A DNA stretch of 64,000 nt, from positions 16,163,740 to 16,227,739 of the forward strand of contig OY783215.1 in NCBI GenBank assembly GCA_963678705.1, written 5' to 3'. The DNA is from Panorpa germanica (lineage: Eukaryota; Arthropoda; Insecta; Mecoptera; Panorpidae). Shown in pieces: positions 1-13,300 of this stretch (the first letter of the stretch is position 1; every line of letters begins with the position of its first letter). The notes under the pieces are model-generated. The model made no database searches. It was not told where the DNA came from and saw only the letters and a list, made by a program, of their open reading frames with translations. The translations under genes were made by a program, and so were the position numbers.

Positions 1-839
1 GTCGAAATAATATAATGAATTACTTTGTTTAGGATTATCTTGGCAGTAAGTTCTCACAATGACGAAATGAAACGAAACTAAAACGATACTTATTTTTTTC
101 CAAACTAACTAGAATGAGGCGAGATTTTTTAAACTCTCGCCTCATCTTGTCTTGTGTGAAGCCCTAGTTTGGTATCGGCATGATAAGTTTATGATTATAT
201 ATGCACATTATCTATTCAACTAGATAACAATCAAACCCAGAAAAAATAACTCTGGTCCGGAATCCAACTATTGTAGTGTCAAAGTACTATGTATACGTCT
301 ACGTATTTCACATCTCGTTTCTATGACATAGGACTTAATGAATAATGCGATGGACAATTAATAAATTAGTCTTTGTATTTTTACTCCATGCTACCCTTTA
401 ACCTTTATGACCCGTGTCCGTGTGTCCGTGTGCCTGTGTGCCGCACATTAAACGAAGGGATGATGACGACGGATTAAAAGGGTCGCAACAAAATGACGCT
501 TATTTGGTGATTGGCTCTAAAAATATTTTGACAGAAATACAACAAGGGCTTTTAACTCATTTGACAGGTTTTTAACAAAATGGAGTTTTATGGAAAACTC
601 GTTTGATGAACAGTGGAATAATTTAGAGCTCAGCCAGGGTCAGGGGTCGTGCGTAGTTTATCATAATAGATTTATAGATGGTTTATCTGTAGGAAATGCA
701 TCAATTATTTCAATTACTGTTTATTAATAGAACTAACAGAGTACAGAGTGGTTTCAATGAGGCATTTACCTCATTGTTAGTGCGGTATTTGAATTCTATG
801 CAGGCGCACAGAGCTCATCGTGTTAGTCAGTTAACTACG
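1..839. other. No gene seen; small palindrome near the start
   Basis: AT-rich DNA without a credible coding frame. Around 416-445 there is a short simple run built on the unit GTGTCC/GTGTGCC. Apart from the palindrome at 100-172, listed separately, I see nothing assignable. A frame of 80 codons at 696-938 has no recognisable motif and runs into a dispersed repeat, so I do not call it a gene. Confidence 0.6.
100..172. repeat. Small fold-back (palindromic) element
   Basis: Two nested inverted repeats are visible. The outer arms are CCAAACTA at 100-107 and TAGTTTGG at 165-172. The inner arms are an 11-bp perfect pair, ATGAGGCGAGA at 114-124 and its complement at 135-145, with a 10-base loop. 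This is the structure of a very small fold-back element or transcript hairpin. I do not recognise a family and no target duplication is obvious. Confidence 0.5.
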
Positions 840-1025
840 GTTTATTATAAACCTTGGCTGATATTTTTTAATCTCTGCTTTTATTTTTGTTGGAGTCGAC
901 AATGCCTGAAGTTTAACCAAGCGAAATATCTGGGTTAAAATTTTCGTTAGTTAGGAACTGTGGTCGGTCTTTGTAAAAACTAGAATCGAAAAACTCATTT
1001 TTTAGATTAAACTTAACATGTGTCA
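840..1025 (+). repeat. Dispersed repeat, copy 1 (partner at 34118-34285)
   Basis: About 180 bp align in the same orientation with 34118-34285. Shared landmarks are TTTATTTTTGTT followed by GAGTC, then TTAACCAAGC, then ACTGTGGTCGGTCTTTG at about 957-973, then ATTTTTTAG before a TTAAACTT-like end. Similarity by eye is roughly three quarters. No coding capacity or terminal repeats are seen. It is an unclassified dispersed repeat, possibly an untranslated part of a LINE. Confidence 0.6.
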
Positions 1026-1147
1026 CAACCAGGCACGATTACTTTCAAAGAAGTGCATACTCTGTGGTCATAAAAAAAGGTAGAAGAGGACTCTCAATTC
1101 ATTAACAAGGTGTTGAGCAAATTTGAACAACAACCCAGACGCCTTAA

Positions 1148-1684
1148 GGGGTTATATACAGTTAATATATTAAAAAAAAAAAATAAAAAATTATTTCATT
1201 TTCGTAAAGTACATATATTTAGGTACACACACAGAATTTCAAATAAATCCGGCTCAATTAGTTTTGAAGATATGTAAGTTGAAAAAAAAAATTTTGAACT
1301 CTATGTATAGTGCTTTTGAAACTTTAAAAGCATTTTTCTCAAAATGGTGTTTTCAAATGTTGGTGATTACTCGGAAACGGCTGAATCGATCAGTCTCAAA
1401 TTTTAGCACAAGCTTCTTTAAGCATATTTTTAAGGAATTAATCGAAGTTTTTATCTCACCTATAATTATTATTTTTTGTCTTTTTTGTGTGTCTTTTTTG
1501 AGAGGACCTCCTGGATCAGCTATAGCAGCTTCGCAATTATTATTTTTGCAAATATAAAAATATTTAAATACAGTTAAAAGTTACCATGACATGTGTACAA
1601 ATTTTTACATTAATACAATTAATAGTCTTCTCAGGAATTGTTTTTTAAAAATCTTTTTTTGGACTAATAACTGTAAATAACCCC
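1148..1684. mobile_element. TTAA-flanked non-autonomous DNA element, copy 1
   Basis: The element starts GGGGTTATATACAGTTA at 1148 and ends with the inverted form, CTGTAAATAACCCC, at 1684. It is flanked on both sides by TTAA (1144-1147 and 1685-1688), which is the target duplication used by the piggyBac superfamily. The 537-bp interior encodes no transposase; the 97-codon frame at 1264-1557 has no recognisable domain. A second, reversed copy lies at about 18483-19176. The piggyBac assignment rests only on TTAA and terminal repeats. Confidence 0.75.
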
Positions 1685-1790
1685 TTAAATTTTTATTCAA
1701 ACACTTTACTCGTAATCATAAAAAAAAAACTTGCACCCGTGGCCACAACCACTAGATAAATATCTATTAAAACATCAGCGGTGTGCTGTT

Positions 1791-1815
1791 AAAGTTATCG
1801 GGTATTTGGAAATAT
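1791..1815 (+). repeat. Mariner-type terminal-repeat remnant
   Basis: The stretch AAAGTTATCGGGTATTTG matches, in reverse complement, the end-like sequence at 37167-37200 behind the broken mariner-like transposase gene. It may be a solo end of the same transposon family. No partner end was found nearby. Confidence 0.35.
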
Positions 1816-3923
1816 TTGAACATTCTGTATCTAGATATAAATACAGGGTATAAGATATATCTTAAATTATCATACAAATATACGTATCTAGATACATTTA
1901 ACCACTGAGTGCGACGTTATATTGGTGTGGTATAGTGAATTAGGTTAAGAATGCTATACAAATGCACTGCCCTTGTTCAAACAACCTATTGAACCGTTCA
2001 TGTCTTCGACCATAACTGGAAATTATACACCGACCGGAATAGCTTACTTAAATGGTTTTAGTTCCTCGTACTAAATGAGAGATTTGGGTACTCCTCCAGT
2101 TCCGATCGATTCATTTATTTCTCTGTTACAGATCGTGAACTTGAACATTAACATGATCACTCCCAACTCACACTTATGTGATATTTTAAAAATTGAAAAA
2201 TTCTTAATAATCGGTGTCGGAACGATAACAGACAAGACCGAATATGTTATTTTCTTCAAATTTATGACTGAATATTAATTTTGAATTTTTTAGCTATTGT
2301 TGCTTCTTGAATGTCAAACAAGTCTAATTTTAATAACTACTTTTTACAAGGCAACATCATTAAAAATAATAATGGATAATGAATGAATTATTAAAAAAAC
2401 TGGTTTTTTATATAATTATTGTTACAAAGTCAGAAAAACCGATTTGAAACAAACTAATACGTAAATATAATACTTCTTCCATATTAGTGCGACTCCAACA
2501 TGCGACATCCAACATTCATATATTTTCATTTATACGTTATCGTTTATTAGACATGAGTGTAGGTACTAAATTTGTGGTCCAAACTAATGCGACATTCACA
2601 TAGTATAAATGTTAAATGTTTAATTCTTACTTTTTTTATAAACATATATAACTGTTTGCGTGAATGCGTAGTACCGATAATGGATGCTGATGTATTAACT
2701 TATGTGTTATTTTGTTTTATACGTATAACAAATGATGGAAGTCTCATAATTTTAGCAAAAGAAATATTGTGTACAGAGAATTTCAATATATTTTTTCTCT
2801 TTCTAGCAGAGATATCTACACATAAGTGTGTTTCAACCGCATATAAGAAAGGTATATATTGCAACGGAAAGTAATAATTATAAGAATAATATATAAATTA
2901 AATTATAAGTTAAATAACATATTGAATGAAACATTTAAAAAAAACAAGTTCTGTCTGTGTAACATTGTATAACAAAATAATAAAATAAAAAAATCTCCAT
3001 GAATCTATCTATAGTTGTTTATTTGTGTCTAAATAAAAAATGACCTCGACCTTCTGCTGAAGTCCTAGTACCTGCTAAACTGTTGAGGTAGGACGTGAGC
3101 GCCAAGTTATCTAAATGTCAAGAATTTTGCAATCACCGAAAGTGTTTTATGAGACAATCCAAATGATGCGTTAAAACAATAGCAGCGGTGAATAAATATG
3201 ACATTTGATTGAGAAAATTACCGCATGTGTAACGACAGCGCCGTAATCAGAAAACTGCACTAATTGTGATTAAGTAAAAATGTATCAAACATGGAAGAGA
3301 AGTGAAGCGGGAATAAGGCTCGGCCGCTACGGAAGTACTAAGCAACATGTTTGATGCGAGCCATACTGGCCTCGCTTGTAGTTTTCAGGCTCACATTTAA
3401 TTTAAGGCATGGGTCTTAACGTTCATATAATTGATCACATAGTAAAATTGTTTTCAGACAGACTTGTCTTCGTCGTCACACAATTCTATTTACATACTAT
3501 AGACAGACAAAGTCACAAGTACGACATATATATACTCGTTTGCAGTTCTAATGTGAGTTCAACATAAACACAGTACACAATAGCAGCAACCTATTAAAAA
3601 AGCTGAGGATTTATTGCATATGTATAAAAAAACAAAAATGAAAATATCTTTTTTAAATAAAGCAATCACAAGTTGAATATTTTATTAACAAATGAACGTA
3701 CTTGCATTTACGCACAGGTATTTGTACTTATGAAGTATTTGTATAACGTTGGTTAACCAATTTAGGTAGGTTTCTCATTTAATATTTCAACAAAGGTTAC
3801 CAGTGGAATGAAAACTATGAATATTTTTAATAAAGCATATATATTTCTATCAGAGAATCGAGTTTGGATTAACAAAATTGCTAAATTTACCAATTTATGA
3901 TAAAAAAAGGAAACTATGGCAAT
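1816..3923. other. No gene seen; AT-rich unassigned DNA
   Basis: Several frames of 60-100 codons lie here (for example 2075-2278 and 2572-2874), but they overlap on opposite strands, have no domain signature and have the composition of random AT-rich sequence. I see no RNA gene and no terminal-repeat pair that I can defend. Confidence 0.55.
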
Positions 3924-3959
3924 GGGCGTTATTAGGTACCATTGATCCAAATAACGCCC
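3924..3959. repeat. 10-bp stem hairpin, GGGCGTTATT arms
   Basis: GGGCGTTATT at 3924-3933 pairs perfectly with AATAACGCCC at 3950-3959 across a 16-base loop. The sequence ATGGGCGTTATT recurs as a direct repeat near 4230-4241, about 300 bp away. This could be the remains of an inverted-repeat transposon end or a chance hairpin. Confidence 0.4.
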
Positions 3960-4528
3960 GGACTAAAATAATCAAAGAAATAACAAAAAATGAAAGCATT
4001 TTCCAAAACGAATCGAAGCAATAAACATTTTCATTAAATATAATCAGTTGCAGCCTCTAGGACAATTGAAATACATATCTTTCTTAGCCATACCCACACA
4101 TAGTTCATGATCATTTTTGGGCTCTTGCCGGATTCAGCATTTGAGCTGAATATTTCGGGATGCCTTTTCAAAACTAATTTTTGCTACTTTCGGCAAGCCA
4201 TTTCGTTTTCACTATTAAACTGCCCATTGCGCATGTACTATGGGCGTTATTGGGCACAACTCCACTATATGTTTACACATTTGTGCTAAATAATTTACCC
4301 TAAAAGCAATGAATTTCTTTTAATAAATTATGAAATATAAACACATTTACTTGTTAAAGCTATTAATAAAAAGTTTGTGCACAATTTTGCAAATAGCTTA
4401 CCCCTCAACTTATCTAATCGAGTGAGTGAGTCAAAGAGTGAGTGAGACATAAACCTTCATTACCTGATACCTGGAAAATGGCCGTCTGGTCAAGTTAGCA
4501 GGTAGGCATACAATCATTGTACATACTA

Positions 4529-5201
4529 AGGCCTGTCTCAGTATGGGACCGTATTTAAGCGACGGCGTATTCGGACGTAAATCGGCGGTTTGAATGAGCT
4601 ACAAAGCAAACCGCCTATGTGTGGCACAGATGTCTGTAGTCGTGTATTAGGGGGTGTATTGGAGTTCTTTAACACTTATATAATTTATCATGAGAGCAAA
4701 CTTTAACTTTAATTTTTATCGATACACTACTGGTATTAAAGGGACTTTAGCATTTATTATATATCTGAGTTCTGGTGGGCGTGAATTTAAATTTAGTTCT
4801 ATCCTATTGGTATGGGCATCCGTGCCCATGATTCACTGAAATACAAACATAAATTGCATGCAGAACATACCCATGTCGCCGATAGATTTCATTTGACCGC
4901 GTATTGCAGCGTAACAAAAGGCGATCTTAGGTATCCCCTCCAGTCTGACGCGGCTTTTTGCATTTACAAAGGTTCATATAGGGTATCGTTGTAGTAGTGG
5001 TAACGCTTGGATAAAATTCGCCTTTATACGCTTCTAATGTGCGAGGTAGTGCCGCCCGTATTCGGACTGCTTTGTAGCGTGCAGTCTGAGAGCTCCAGAG
5101 CGATCTCATTACATTTACATGGTTCCGATAGGTAAAGCGTAGTAGCCCGTATACGTCCGGCAGAAATTCGCTTAAATACGGTCCCATACTGAGACAGGCC
5201 T
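4529..5201 (+). mobile_element. 673-bp inverted-repeat element, copy A
   Basis: The element has perfect terminal inverted repeats of 33 bp that begin AGGCCTGTCTCAGTATGGGA and end with its complement. It is flanked by TA at 4527-4528 and 5202-5203, which suggests a TA target. It carries no transposase; the 60- and 86-codon frames inside it are artefacts of the repeat. An internal hairpin, ATGGGCA / TGCCCAT, lies at about 4812-4829. A second copy of exactly the same length lies in opposite orientation at 25952-26624 and appears identical. A core at 4687-4775 is shared with other small elements in this window that have different ends. Family is unassigned; it behaves as a MITE. Confidence 0.85.
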
Positions 5202-7955
5202 TATATTTTATTGAAAGAAGTGTGCAAGAACAATATTATTATTGTTAAGAATAATTACCTATATCTACTTATTATTGTACCTAAGTTAACTAATAAAGTG
5301 CTGTTGTTACATGCTGTTGTTTGTGTCATTTACTCGTACATTTAAAATGAAGTTTTCTTGATGAAAGGTTTAAATTATGAATGAACTATTAGTCAAGTCA
5401 AAGTACGATTCAGCTGTAATAAATGCACGAGTCATGCATGGAACCTATCAAGTCGGTCGATTACTTAACTCTCCTAATGGTCATTGACTCGATTCAAAGA
5501 CATGCTCGTATCAAAGTATTTCTATTAATTTGTATATGTTTTTAATTATGCAGACAAGCTGCAACAGTGTGTTTACTTGCAGTGAGGCTCGGGACGCGAC
5601 GACATTCCATCGGCTTTAATAATGAAACATAACTCATGTAATGTAATTACTTCCTTATAATTACCTGCAACTAATTAAGCAGTAAAACAATAAGTAACAG
5701 TTAGTGAGTAACACAATATTATTACTTTTAATCAAGTATAAACGTTGTTTTTGTTGTTTCTAGGAGAAATTCAGAAACGTCACAACGTTGTAAAAGTATC
5801 CTGTAGGTGTCCTAAGTTTGTAGTGAATGTGTACATATCTGAATGACATTGGTTTTGGGGCTCTCATCCACCGGACCTTTAAACTAATAGTTTATAAACT
5901 TATTACTATAGTAAGAGCATCTAACTTTCTTTTGAAAAAGGCCCCCCAAATTCAAATTTGCCGAAGAATCTATGTATTAGACTATGCTTTTAACGAATGA
6001 ACACCTCCTGTGCCGGGCCAGGAAGGCATTCGTGACTGGATACAATTGATTTAGTATGAGAGTTGAGAAATAGGTTATTTCAGCTATGCCGGAAAGTAAA
6101 TGTCAATATACAATTGATATTTCGTGAAAGCTAAAAGAAATCAGATTTGGCTCATTGAAGTGTCATTTTTCAGCAATTTTTGGTTTGTTTTTGATATGTT
6201 TGCGCTAGCCACTCAAAAATTTAGTTCGGTGAACGTATCTGTTGCATCTACACTTAGTTTTGGTTTAATTGTCGTTCATTCAAGAAAGGATTATTAGGTC
6301 ATTTGATTATATAGATATAAAATAATTTCGGGGTCGTAATTTTAGAACTCCCTCTCTTTATTCACTTCAATCACATTTTAGCCAGGATGTGATGTTTTTG
6401 GTAGCCCGGAAAGGAGAGGAGTAATAGTTCAACTTAGTAAACTATGATTGAAATCAGTCATTTATTACCTGGACGCATATTTGTAACAAGCATAAGGTAT
6501 TTGAACAGTGTGGTGTGCATAGTGGGGATGTAAACCTGATGCCATAGTACGCTATGGATATAAAGGTCTAAACACAGTGAGACGATTATTCACCGCAACG
6601 TATTGTCTTTTTAACTTACGTTCTCCTTACGCCCTTCTCTTCATTCAAGATGAAATATTATAATATTTTGGTATGGTATTATTAGTAGAGGGAAACATTT
6701 ACCATACCAGACGGTACACCAAAATAACACCAAATAAAATATCATATATACGTTTTCTGTAAATGTATCCATATGTGTTTACGAAATTTCTATATATGTT
6801 CTATATTTCTATCACAATATATGTGAACATGACGCATGTACGAATCCGTGCGGGGACCCGAGAATCGTCTCAAAACGCCAGGTAGAACCATACCTTTATG
6901 TATTCAGTAGGTGGAACGTACCAAGGGTGAAATATTTATATGTGGTTAATGTAAAATTGGTATAAATTCTTCTTTTGATATAAGCCGAAAGTTCGAAGAG
7001 TCTGCTCTACATACTCTTACTCCTCCCTTATGCTCAGTGATAAACTTGTCCCCAAGTGAATATGAAATACACTCTCTAAAAACTGTGAGGTAGTATTAAG
7101 AGTACTTTCAAAAAACGAGTTTAAAGTTAAGATCGTATACGCGTTTCCGTTCAGTAGGTTTTAGAATTCATCCTATTTAGTAAAATCTGTCCAAGATTTC
7201 GCTTATATCACTGTTCCATTAAATATTTTATTGTTTGCGCTAGTTATCTCAAATTTACAAAATGTCACATTTGTCACTTACATCCCTTTGCTTCTAGGCG
7301 CCTCATATGTAAAATATTGTTAGGTTGTGTGTTTGCATACTATTATGATTGTAATTCTCAGAAGTGTAAATGTCTGTGGTTATGTGTGCAATTCTGTGCT
7401 GTACTGTTTCTGTGTATGAGCTGTGTGTACTTTACTTGATGTACTGATATTTGATGAACAGATAGAGCGATGTATTCCGGAGCTCATGCATGACTCAACA
7501 CCAACATCAACCAACATCACATCGCATCACATCAACATTCAACAGATCGATCTTTTGAAAGTCAAGGTGACATACGTGCTTACTGGCTTGTATACTATAC
7601 TCGTACGTATCTATACACTTTATGCTTAGAATAAATATTAGTTCAGGACCATTACATTATTTCTATGGCTCTATTAGTTACAAGATTAGTAACAGCCACT
7701 CATTACTATGCTAAACTAGTGTTCAATGAGATTTTAATTAGAAAAAATGATTACAAAGTATTTTTAAAATGTGTTTGTAAATCTATGAGTGTCGTCTATT
7801 TCTTTTAAAGGTTTGAATAGTTGTTAGGTTTCCTTAGCATTTGTTAAAAAAAACTCCAAAAGCAGAACAGCTGCTGAATGAAGATAGGCCCCAAAATATA
7901 TATGATTATTGACGCTTATTTTAAATAATTTGGAACGAGGGTCTCAAGAGACGAG
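5202..7955. other. No gene seen; unassigned AT-rich DNA
   Basis: No coding frame above 70 codons and no recognised domain. The frame at 7423-7629 is made partly of a CATCAACAT-type low-complexity run. I found no convincing terminal repeats or RNA gene here. Confidence 0.55.
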
Positions 7956-7959
7956 CCAT

Positions 7960-8100
7960 TTCCTTCAGTATGGCGTATTGCAGTTATTCCGCATAAACAC
8001 TCTTTATCATGAGATGAACTTTCTACTTTAATGTTTATCAACTGTATCGAAAACGTACGTATATTAAAGTACCGCTCCACATTTTATTCGCCGTCGTATA
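7960..8100. repeat. Fragment of a small inverted-repeat element (shared core)
   Basis: The stretch 8006-8050 (ATCATGAGATGAACTTTC, then CTTTAATGTTTATCA) matches the core shared by the elements at 4529, 25952, 31920, 33235 and 62029. Flanking bases are only weakly similar and no end is identifiable, so this is an eroded fragment. Confidence 0.4.
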
Positions 8101-8280
8101 TATTCAAACTTATTTACTTTTCTTTGCTAAACCAAAATGTATAATAGCAGTGGCCATGAATAGATCATTCTTGTTGTCGGGATATAAAATTTAGTTAAAG
8201 TTAAAGTAAAAAAACTTAATTACTCTGAGATTCTTCTTAGGGTTTATGATTTCATATACAGCGGATTATTAAGAGGAGAA

Positions 8281-8393
<113 letters not shown>

Positions 8394-8424
8394 CTCGTAT
8401 AATATACACTTTGAAGATACATAC

Positions 8425-8470
8425 TGCTATGTCTTCGGGTTCAATCCCCGGAACAGAGTTATATTTTCTA
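8425..8470 (+). repeat. Possible tRNA-derived SINE remnant (B-box)
   Basis: CTTCGGGTTCAATCCCCGGAA near 8437-8456 has the form of an RNA polymerase III B-box with the T-arm stem closed by CGGG/CCCG-type pairing. No A-box is visible upstream, where the (TA)n tract begins, and no full tRNA cloverleaf can be drawn. It could be a SINE cut off by the microsatellite, or chance. Confidence 0.3.
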
Positions 8471-9004
8471 GGTTTGGTTGTTATTAAATTATGTACATAC
8501 ATAATCGTAAACTTATCAGACACCCCAAATATATGAAGCAACGACATCATAAATACTGCCAACATTGGTCACTAATTATTTTAAATATATATATCCAGTT
8601 TTATAATCTTCGATACAGTGGTGTGTTGATAAACATCAAACAGCTTTACCTCATGATAAATATGCTATTTTGAAACAACTCGAATACAATGTGTTGAAAA
8701 AGTCGGCCAGTATAAGAATGGCCTGAAACAGAGGAAGTGGAAACGTGTCATTAGCGCAAAACCGTCTTGCTTGGCTTTACAAAATGTTTTTTTGCGGCCC
8801 TTTATAGACAGATAGGTAAAATTTTCTTGCTTACTACCCTTTCAAATTCCATTTTAGCTGGTTTTTGTTCCCATCCCTACATTCAATGTTATCCGGTGTA
8901 TTTTTTTTTTGATTGAAGAACTGTCCTAATGAATTATATAAACTGAATCTACTAGAATGATGAAATAGAATTGATTTCTAAGCGATTATTCTAGAGATAT
9001 CTTA

Positions 9005-9628
9005 TGCCGGTTTTACACCAGAGAGACAAAACACCAATGTTTTGTAAAAACTGAACAGTTCTTCAAACATTTTTGGCTTTAAAAACTGTTTTAGTAAACA
9101 AAACACATTCCCATATGGAGTTGGTAAGATCGAAAGGACAATACGTTTGTTGTTGATTTTTCAGTCTGCTTGGTTTGAACACGCACTTTTGTTTTTTGTG
9201 AATATTTGCGCTTGTCTGTTGCTTATCATTTGGTTTATTTGGTTCAATTATATTTTGGAATATGGTATTTTTCTTGGCGATTTTAGATTCTACCAAATTA
9301 ACTAACAGTTCAAAATCAGTACTTGACCTTCTTGTAAAGTTGTGAAAGGAGGATCTCAATTCTCCATTTAACCCAATGTCGTCAGTACTTAAATCATGCA
9401 TCTCCTTTTCAATAGAGAACGGACCCAATTATCTCCATTTTTTCCAAATTGCTATGTCATTTATTATAAAAACCGCATTTAATTATAAAATCATCGTCGT
9501 CGGACATTTTTATGGGACACAGAAAAACACTAGGAACGAAACCAGTCTGTTCAATTTGAACATGTTTTTGTTTTATTTTTTGAAAACAAAACTGTTTTCT
9601 AAACTGTCTCTTTGTTGTAAAACCGGCA
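9005..9628 (-). mobile_element. PIF/Harbinger-type element, internally deleted
   Basis: The ends are imperfect inverted repeats of about 30 bp that begin TGCCGGTTTTACA (9005) and end with the complement (9628). They are flanked by TA, or by TTA on the left and TAA on the right. The 624-bp interior holds, on the minus strand, a fragment related to Harbinger transposase (next entry), so this looks like a deletion derivative of an autonomous copy. A related but different copy begins at 25271. The superfamily call depends on the protein fragment. Confidence 0.65.
9063..9428 (-). pseudogene. Harbinger transposase N-terminal fragment
   Basis: This 121-codon frame contains, at residues about 25-60, a segment running from LRSSFHNFTRRSS through DFELLVNLVESKIAKKNT. 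It resembles the N-terminal part of HARBI1-like DDE transposases, which typically carry a FxNFxRMSxxDFExLLxLVxPxIxKxDT pattern. The catalytic domain that normally follows is missing; the remaining residues (IHKKQK to SIWECVLF) match a decayed frame in the element at 25271, so they may come from another part of the ancestral transposon. Full-length transposases of the family are about 350-400 residues, so this cannot be active. It lies wholly inside the inverted repeats at 9005-9628. Confidence 0.55.
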
Positions 9629-10152
9629 TAATGTCATGATTACCTAAGTATTTATTTATGAAATTTATGAACAAAACTCCAAGAAAATAAACAAAGTTGT
9701 CTAGTAACAAATAGTTGTATGCACATTTCTAGTGCTAGTGTATATTACTCAGCAATGTGTGTGCGTGTGTGGGTGTGTACAACTCATTGTGTAACGTTTC
9801 TCGTTTCTCTTGTAAATATGCCTACTAATAAATATTCATAACATAGTAAACACTACGCCTGAATGATTCCTATTAGCTACACATTTTAATGAGGTCTACA
9901 AATATTCTCGTATTGGATCAATTAGCAAAAAACATCTATTCAAATATTGTTTCTTTCACTCATCATTATCTTCGCAATTCAAAATGCTTGGTGACCTCTA
10001 GCGCTTTGTTAAACCGAGTCAATGACAAACGGATTTGTTGATGTAGCAGTCAACACTAGACTGCACGAGTGGGAGAGGGGGGACGAGCAGTTGACTAGTT
10101 ACAATACCACTTATCACTATTAGAACTATTTCTCAAAAAATAAAAAAACATA

Positions 10153-10339
10153 TTTTTTTTTTTTTTTTTTTATTTAGGCTTTGGCTTATTCAGCCTTCTT
10201 GCCATTGCTTTTATTTGTAAAATTATATAAAAATTTACATATAAATTATAATTGTTCTAATAAATACAAAACAAAATGATTCTTTTAAAAAATTAAACTT
10301 AAAATTAAATACATACTAAATAAAATATTTTAACTTAAA
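10153..10339 (-). other. LINE 3-prime UTR and poly(A) tail
   Basis: In sense orientation about 170 bp of AT-rich sequence follow the ORF2 stop and end in an A-tail, seen here as the T-run at 10153-10171. A long A-tail next to A-rich target DNA is typical of target-primed insertion. Confidence 0.75.
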
Positions 10340-13300
10340 TTACACTTCTATATTATTTTCTATCACAAAGTTTGTTAATATTTCCGCCGTTGCTTCACTT
10401 GTCATTAAACAGGACATATTGACTGGGAACTGTGTTACATTACATAAATCATTTAAAAGTCTATCAATTTTTGATGTTAAAAGATGACACCCTAGAATTA
10501 TATGGTCCAAAGACCCTTCTTCTCCACATCTACAATTTGGTGTGTCTTTTATATTTATTTTGTATAGATGAGCTGGACATCTAGAATGCCCAGATTTCAT
10601 TCGACAATTTGTTGAAATATATCTCCGTGAATGATTTTTATTAAACCATGTGGTTGTTGGAATTTTTTGATTCGCTGCAAAAAACAACTTTCCAGTACTT
10701 TGACTTTTCTCATTATATATATTCTGCCATTCTGCCATACAATTTTCTTTAATTATTTTTTTGGAATCATTTATTGACCAATTTATTTCGATTATTTCCC
10801 CATCTACACAAGCTTCTTTGGCCAGTTTGTCAGCCATTTCGTTTCCTTTTATGCCTACATGTCCAGGAATCCAAATAAGTTTAACATTGATATCATTTTT
10901 TTCCATTTTTAAAAGATATTCTTTAATTGAACATATTTTGTTATTATTATTGTTTTTGAATTTATTGTTATTTAAAGATACACAAACACTACGAGAATCT
11001 GTGAAGATTAATATATTTTTATTGTCAGTTTTTTGTATAATTTCTAGTAATTTCATAATTGCTGTTATTTCTGTATTATAAGAATTTGTGATGTTGTTAA
11101 GTTTGTACTTGTACTGTTGATCTGTATTATAATTGAAAATGCCAATTCCTCCAGTTTTAGAGTTTTTTTCGAATGAACCATCGGTAAACCATATACTCCA
11201 GTTTATATCATCTTTTGTTATATATTCCATATATTTTTGATAAGTTATTTCCTTACTGTCATTCTTCTTGAACAAATTTATTTCTGTATGTATTGTTGTC
11301 ATGCTTATTTCTAATGGAAATTTGAAAAAAGGTATAATGTTGTGTACCTCTAAGTTCAAGTTATTATATCTATCAAAACTAGTTAAAAGTGCCGGTTTTT
11401 TATGAGTTGTCCAATATGGTTTATTATAAAGAACATATAGTTTAGATAATCTTGTATTTAAGGGGCCACATGAGTTATGTCTGTTTTTACAAAAGAAACT
11501 GTCTGATATTTGTTGTATTCTGATATTTACCGGAGGAATATTAGTTTGATAGTTGAGGATTTGGATTGGTGTTGAAACCATTGCACCTAATATTATTCTT
11601 AAACATTTGTTTTGTATAATTTCAATTTTTTTTAATCTTGAGTTATTTGCGGTGCAGATCATAGTACTAGAATAGTCAATATGCGGTCTAACAATAGCTT
11701 TATATATTTTTATTAAGGTTGTTGGGTGTGCGCCCCATTTGTATCCTGCTATACATCGCATCAAATTTAAGCCTTTTTGACATTTGTTAATAATATGTGC
11801 AATTTCTTTCGCCCAAGTGCTTTTCGTATCAAAGAATATACCCAGAAATTTGGTATTTGAAGTAACAGTTATATTTTTATTTCTGATGGTTATTTTTGGA
11901 CTGCAGTTTATTCTATGCCTTGTAAATATAACTATTTTACTTTTTTCTGACGATATATTTAATTTGATTTCCTTTAATAAAATATCTAGTTTTCTTAATT
12001 TCGATTGTAATCTGTTTTGAGCTATATCTTGTGTATGACCCATACTATAAATAACCATGTCATCTGCATACATCAGTACTGTTGTGTTGTTATCTGATAA
12101 TGTTGTTAACTTTTCTGTGTATATGTTGAATAATAAGGGAGATAATATTGAGCCTTGTGGAATTCCGTGATTACATAGTATAGGACCAGTTAACTTATTA
12201 TTGTATCTAACTGTTATTTCTCTATTTTGGAAGTAGTTTATAATCCAGTTGGATATTTTGGAAGATATACCTATGTTTTCTACTTTTTCTTTTAATATTT
12301 TTAGATTAACATTGTCATAAGCAGCTTCAATGTCAATGAAAGCAGCTATCATATAATGATTTTTACTGTATGTTCTTTGAATATCGATATTCAATATGTT
12401 TAAGTTATGCTGTGTACTTCTTGTTTTTCTAAACGCAAATTGTAACTCAGGTAATCTTTTATGATGTTCGAGATACCACTCCAGTCTGTTTTTGATGATG
12501 GATTCCATAGTTTTGCCCATACATGATAGTAAAGTAATTGGTCTGAATGATTCTTCTTTGTTTGGATCTTTTCCTGTTTTTAATATAGGAACAACGATAT
12601 GTTTTTTCCAGTCTAATGGTATATCAGCAGTGTTTAATGACAGATTGTATATTTGTGTAAGAAGATTTATTGCATTGTCAGGTAAGTTTTGTATCATTTT
12701 GTAATTTATTCTATCAAATCCTGTGCTACTGTTTTTATTATGATTTAACGCGAATTTTACTTCATTTTTATTTATGTTATTATCTAGAAAATTATCTTTT
12801 ACGATGGTGGTGGTAGTAATATTTAAATTGTTGTTCTGTGGAAATTTTTTTTTAATGAATTCTTCTATTAAATTTTCATTATCACTTATCCTTTTAGTAC
12901 TATAGCTTTTATTGTTAATTTTTCTTATATTATTCCAGACAATGTTGGTTGTTGTGTTTGGGTTTAAATTCTCGCAGAAATTTTGCCATTCTATTTTTTT
13001 TCTGGCTCTAAAATATCGTCTGGTTTTAGCTTGATGTTTTTTATAATTTAAATAATTCGCCATTGTCATGTTTTTATTAAAAATAGTTAGTGCTAATTTT
13101 CTTTGAGCTATCATTTTATTGCACTCAGTGTCCCACCAAGACGGTTTTATTTTATTAGGAGTTATATTATACAATCTGGTAGATGGGATATGTATGTCTG
13201 CCGAATTATTAATAACATCTCTAAATTGGTTGTATTTGTTTTCAACATCTTGGGGATTACTTGTGATTCCATTTGAGCTAAGGTTTGAAATTCTGCTTTC

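Noticed and set aside
4812-5187. Frames of 60 and 86 codons that occur twice in the window
   Set aside because: The conservation is due to two identical copies of a non-coding 673-bp element, not to protein constraint.
8437-8456. A tRNA gene
   Set aside because: Only a T-arm-like segment is present; no acceptor, D or anticodon arms can be drawn.
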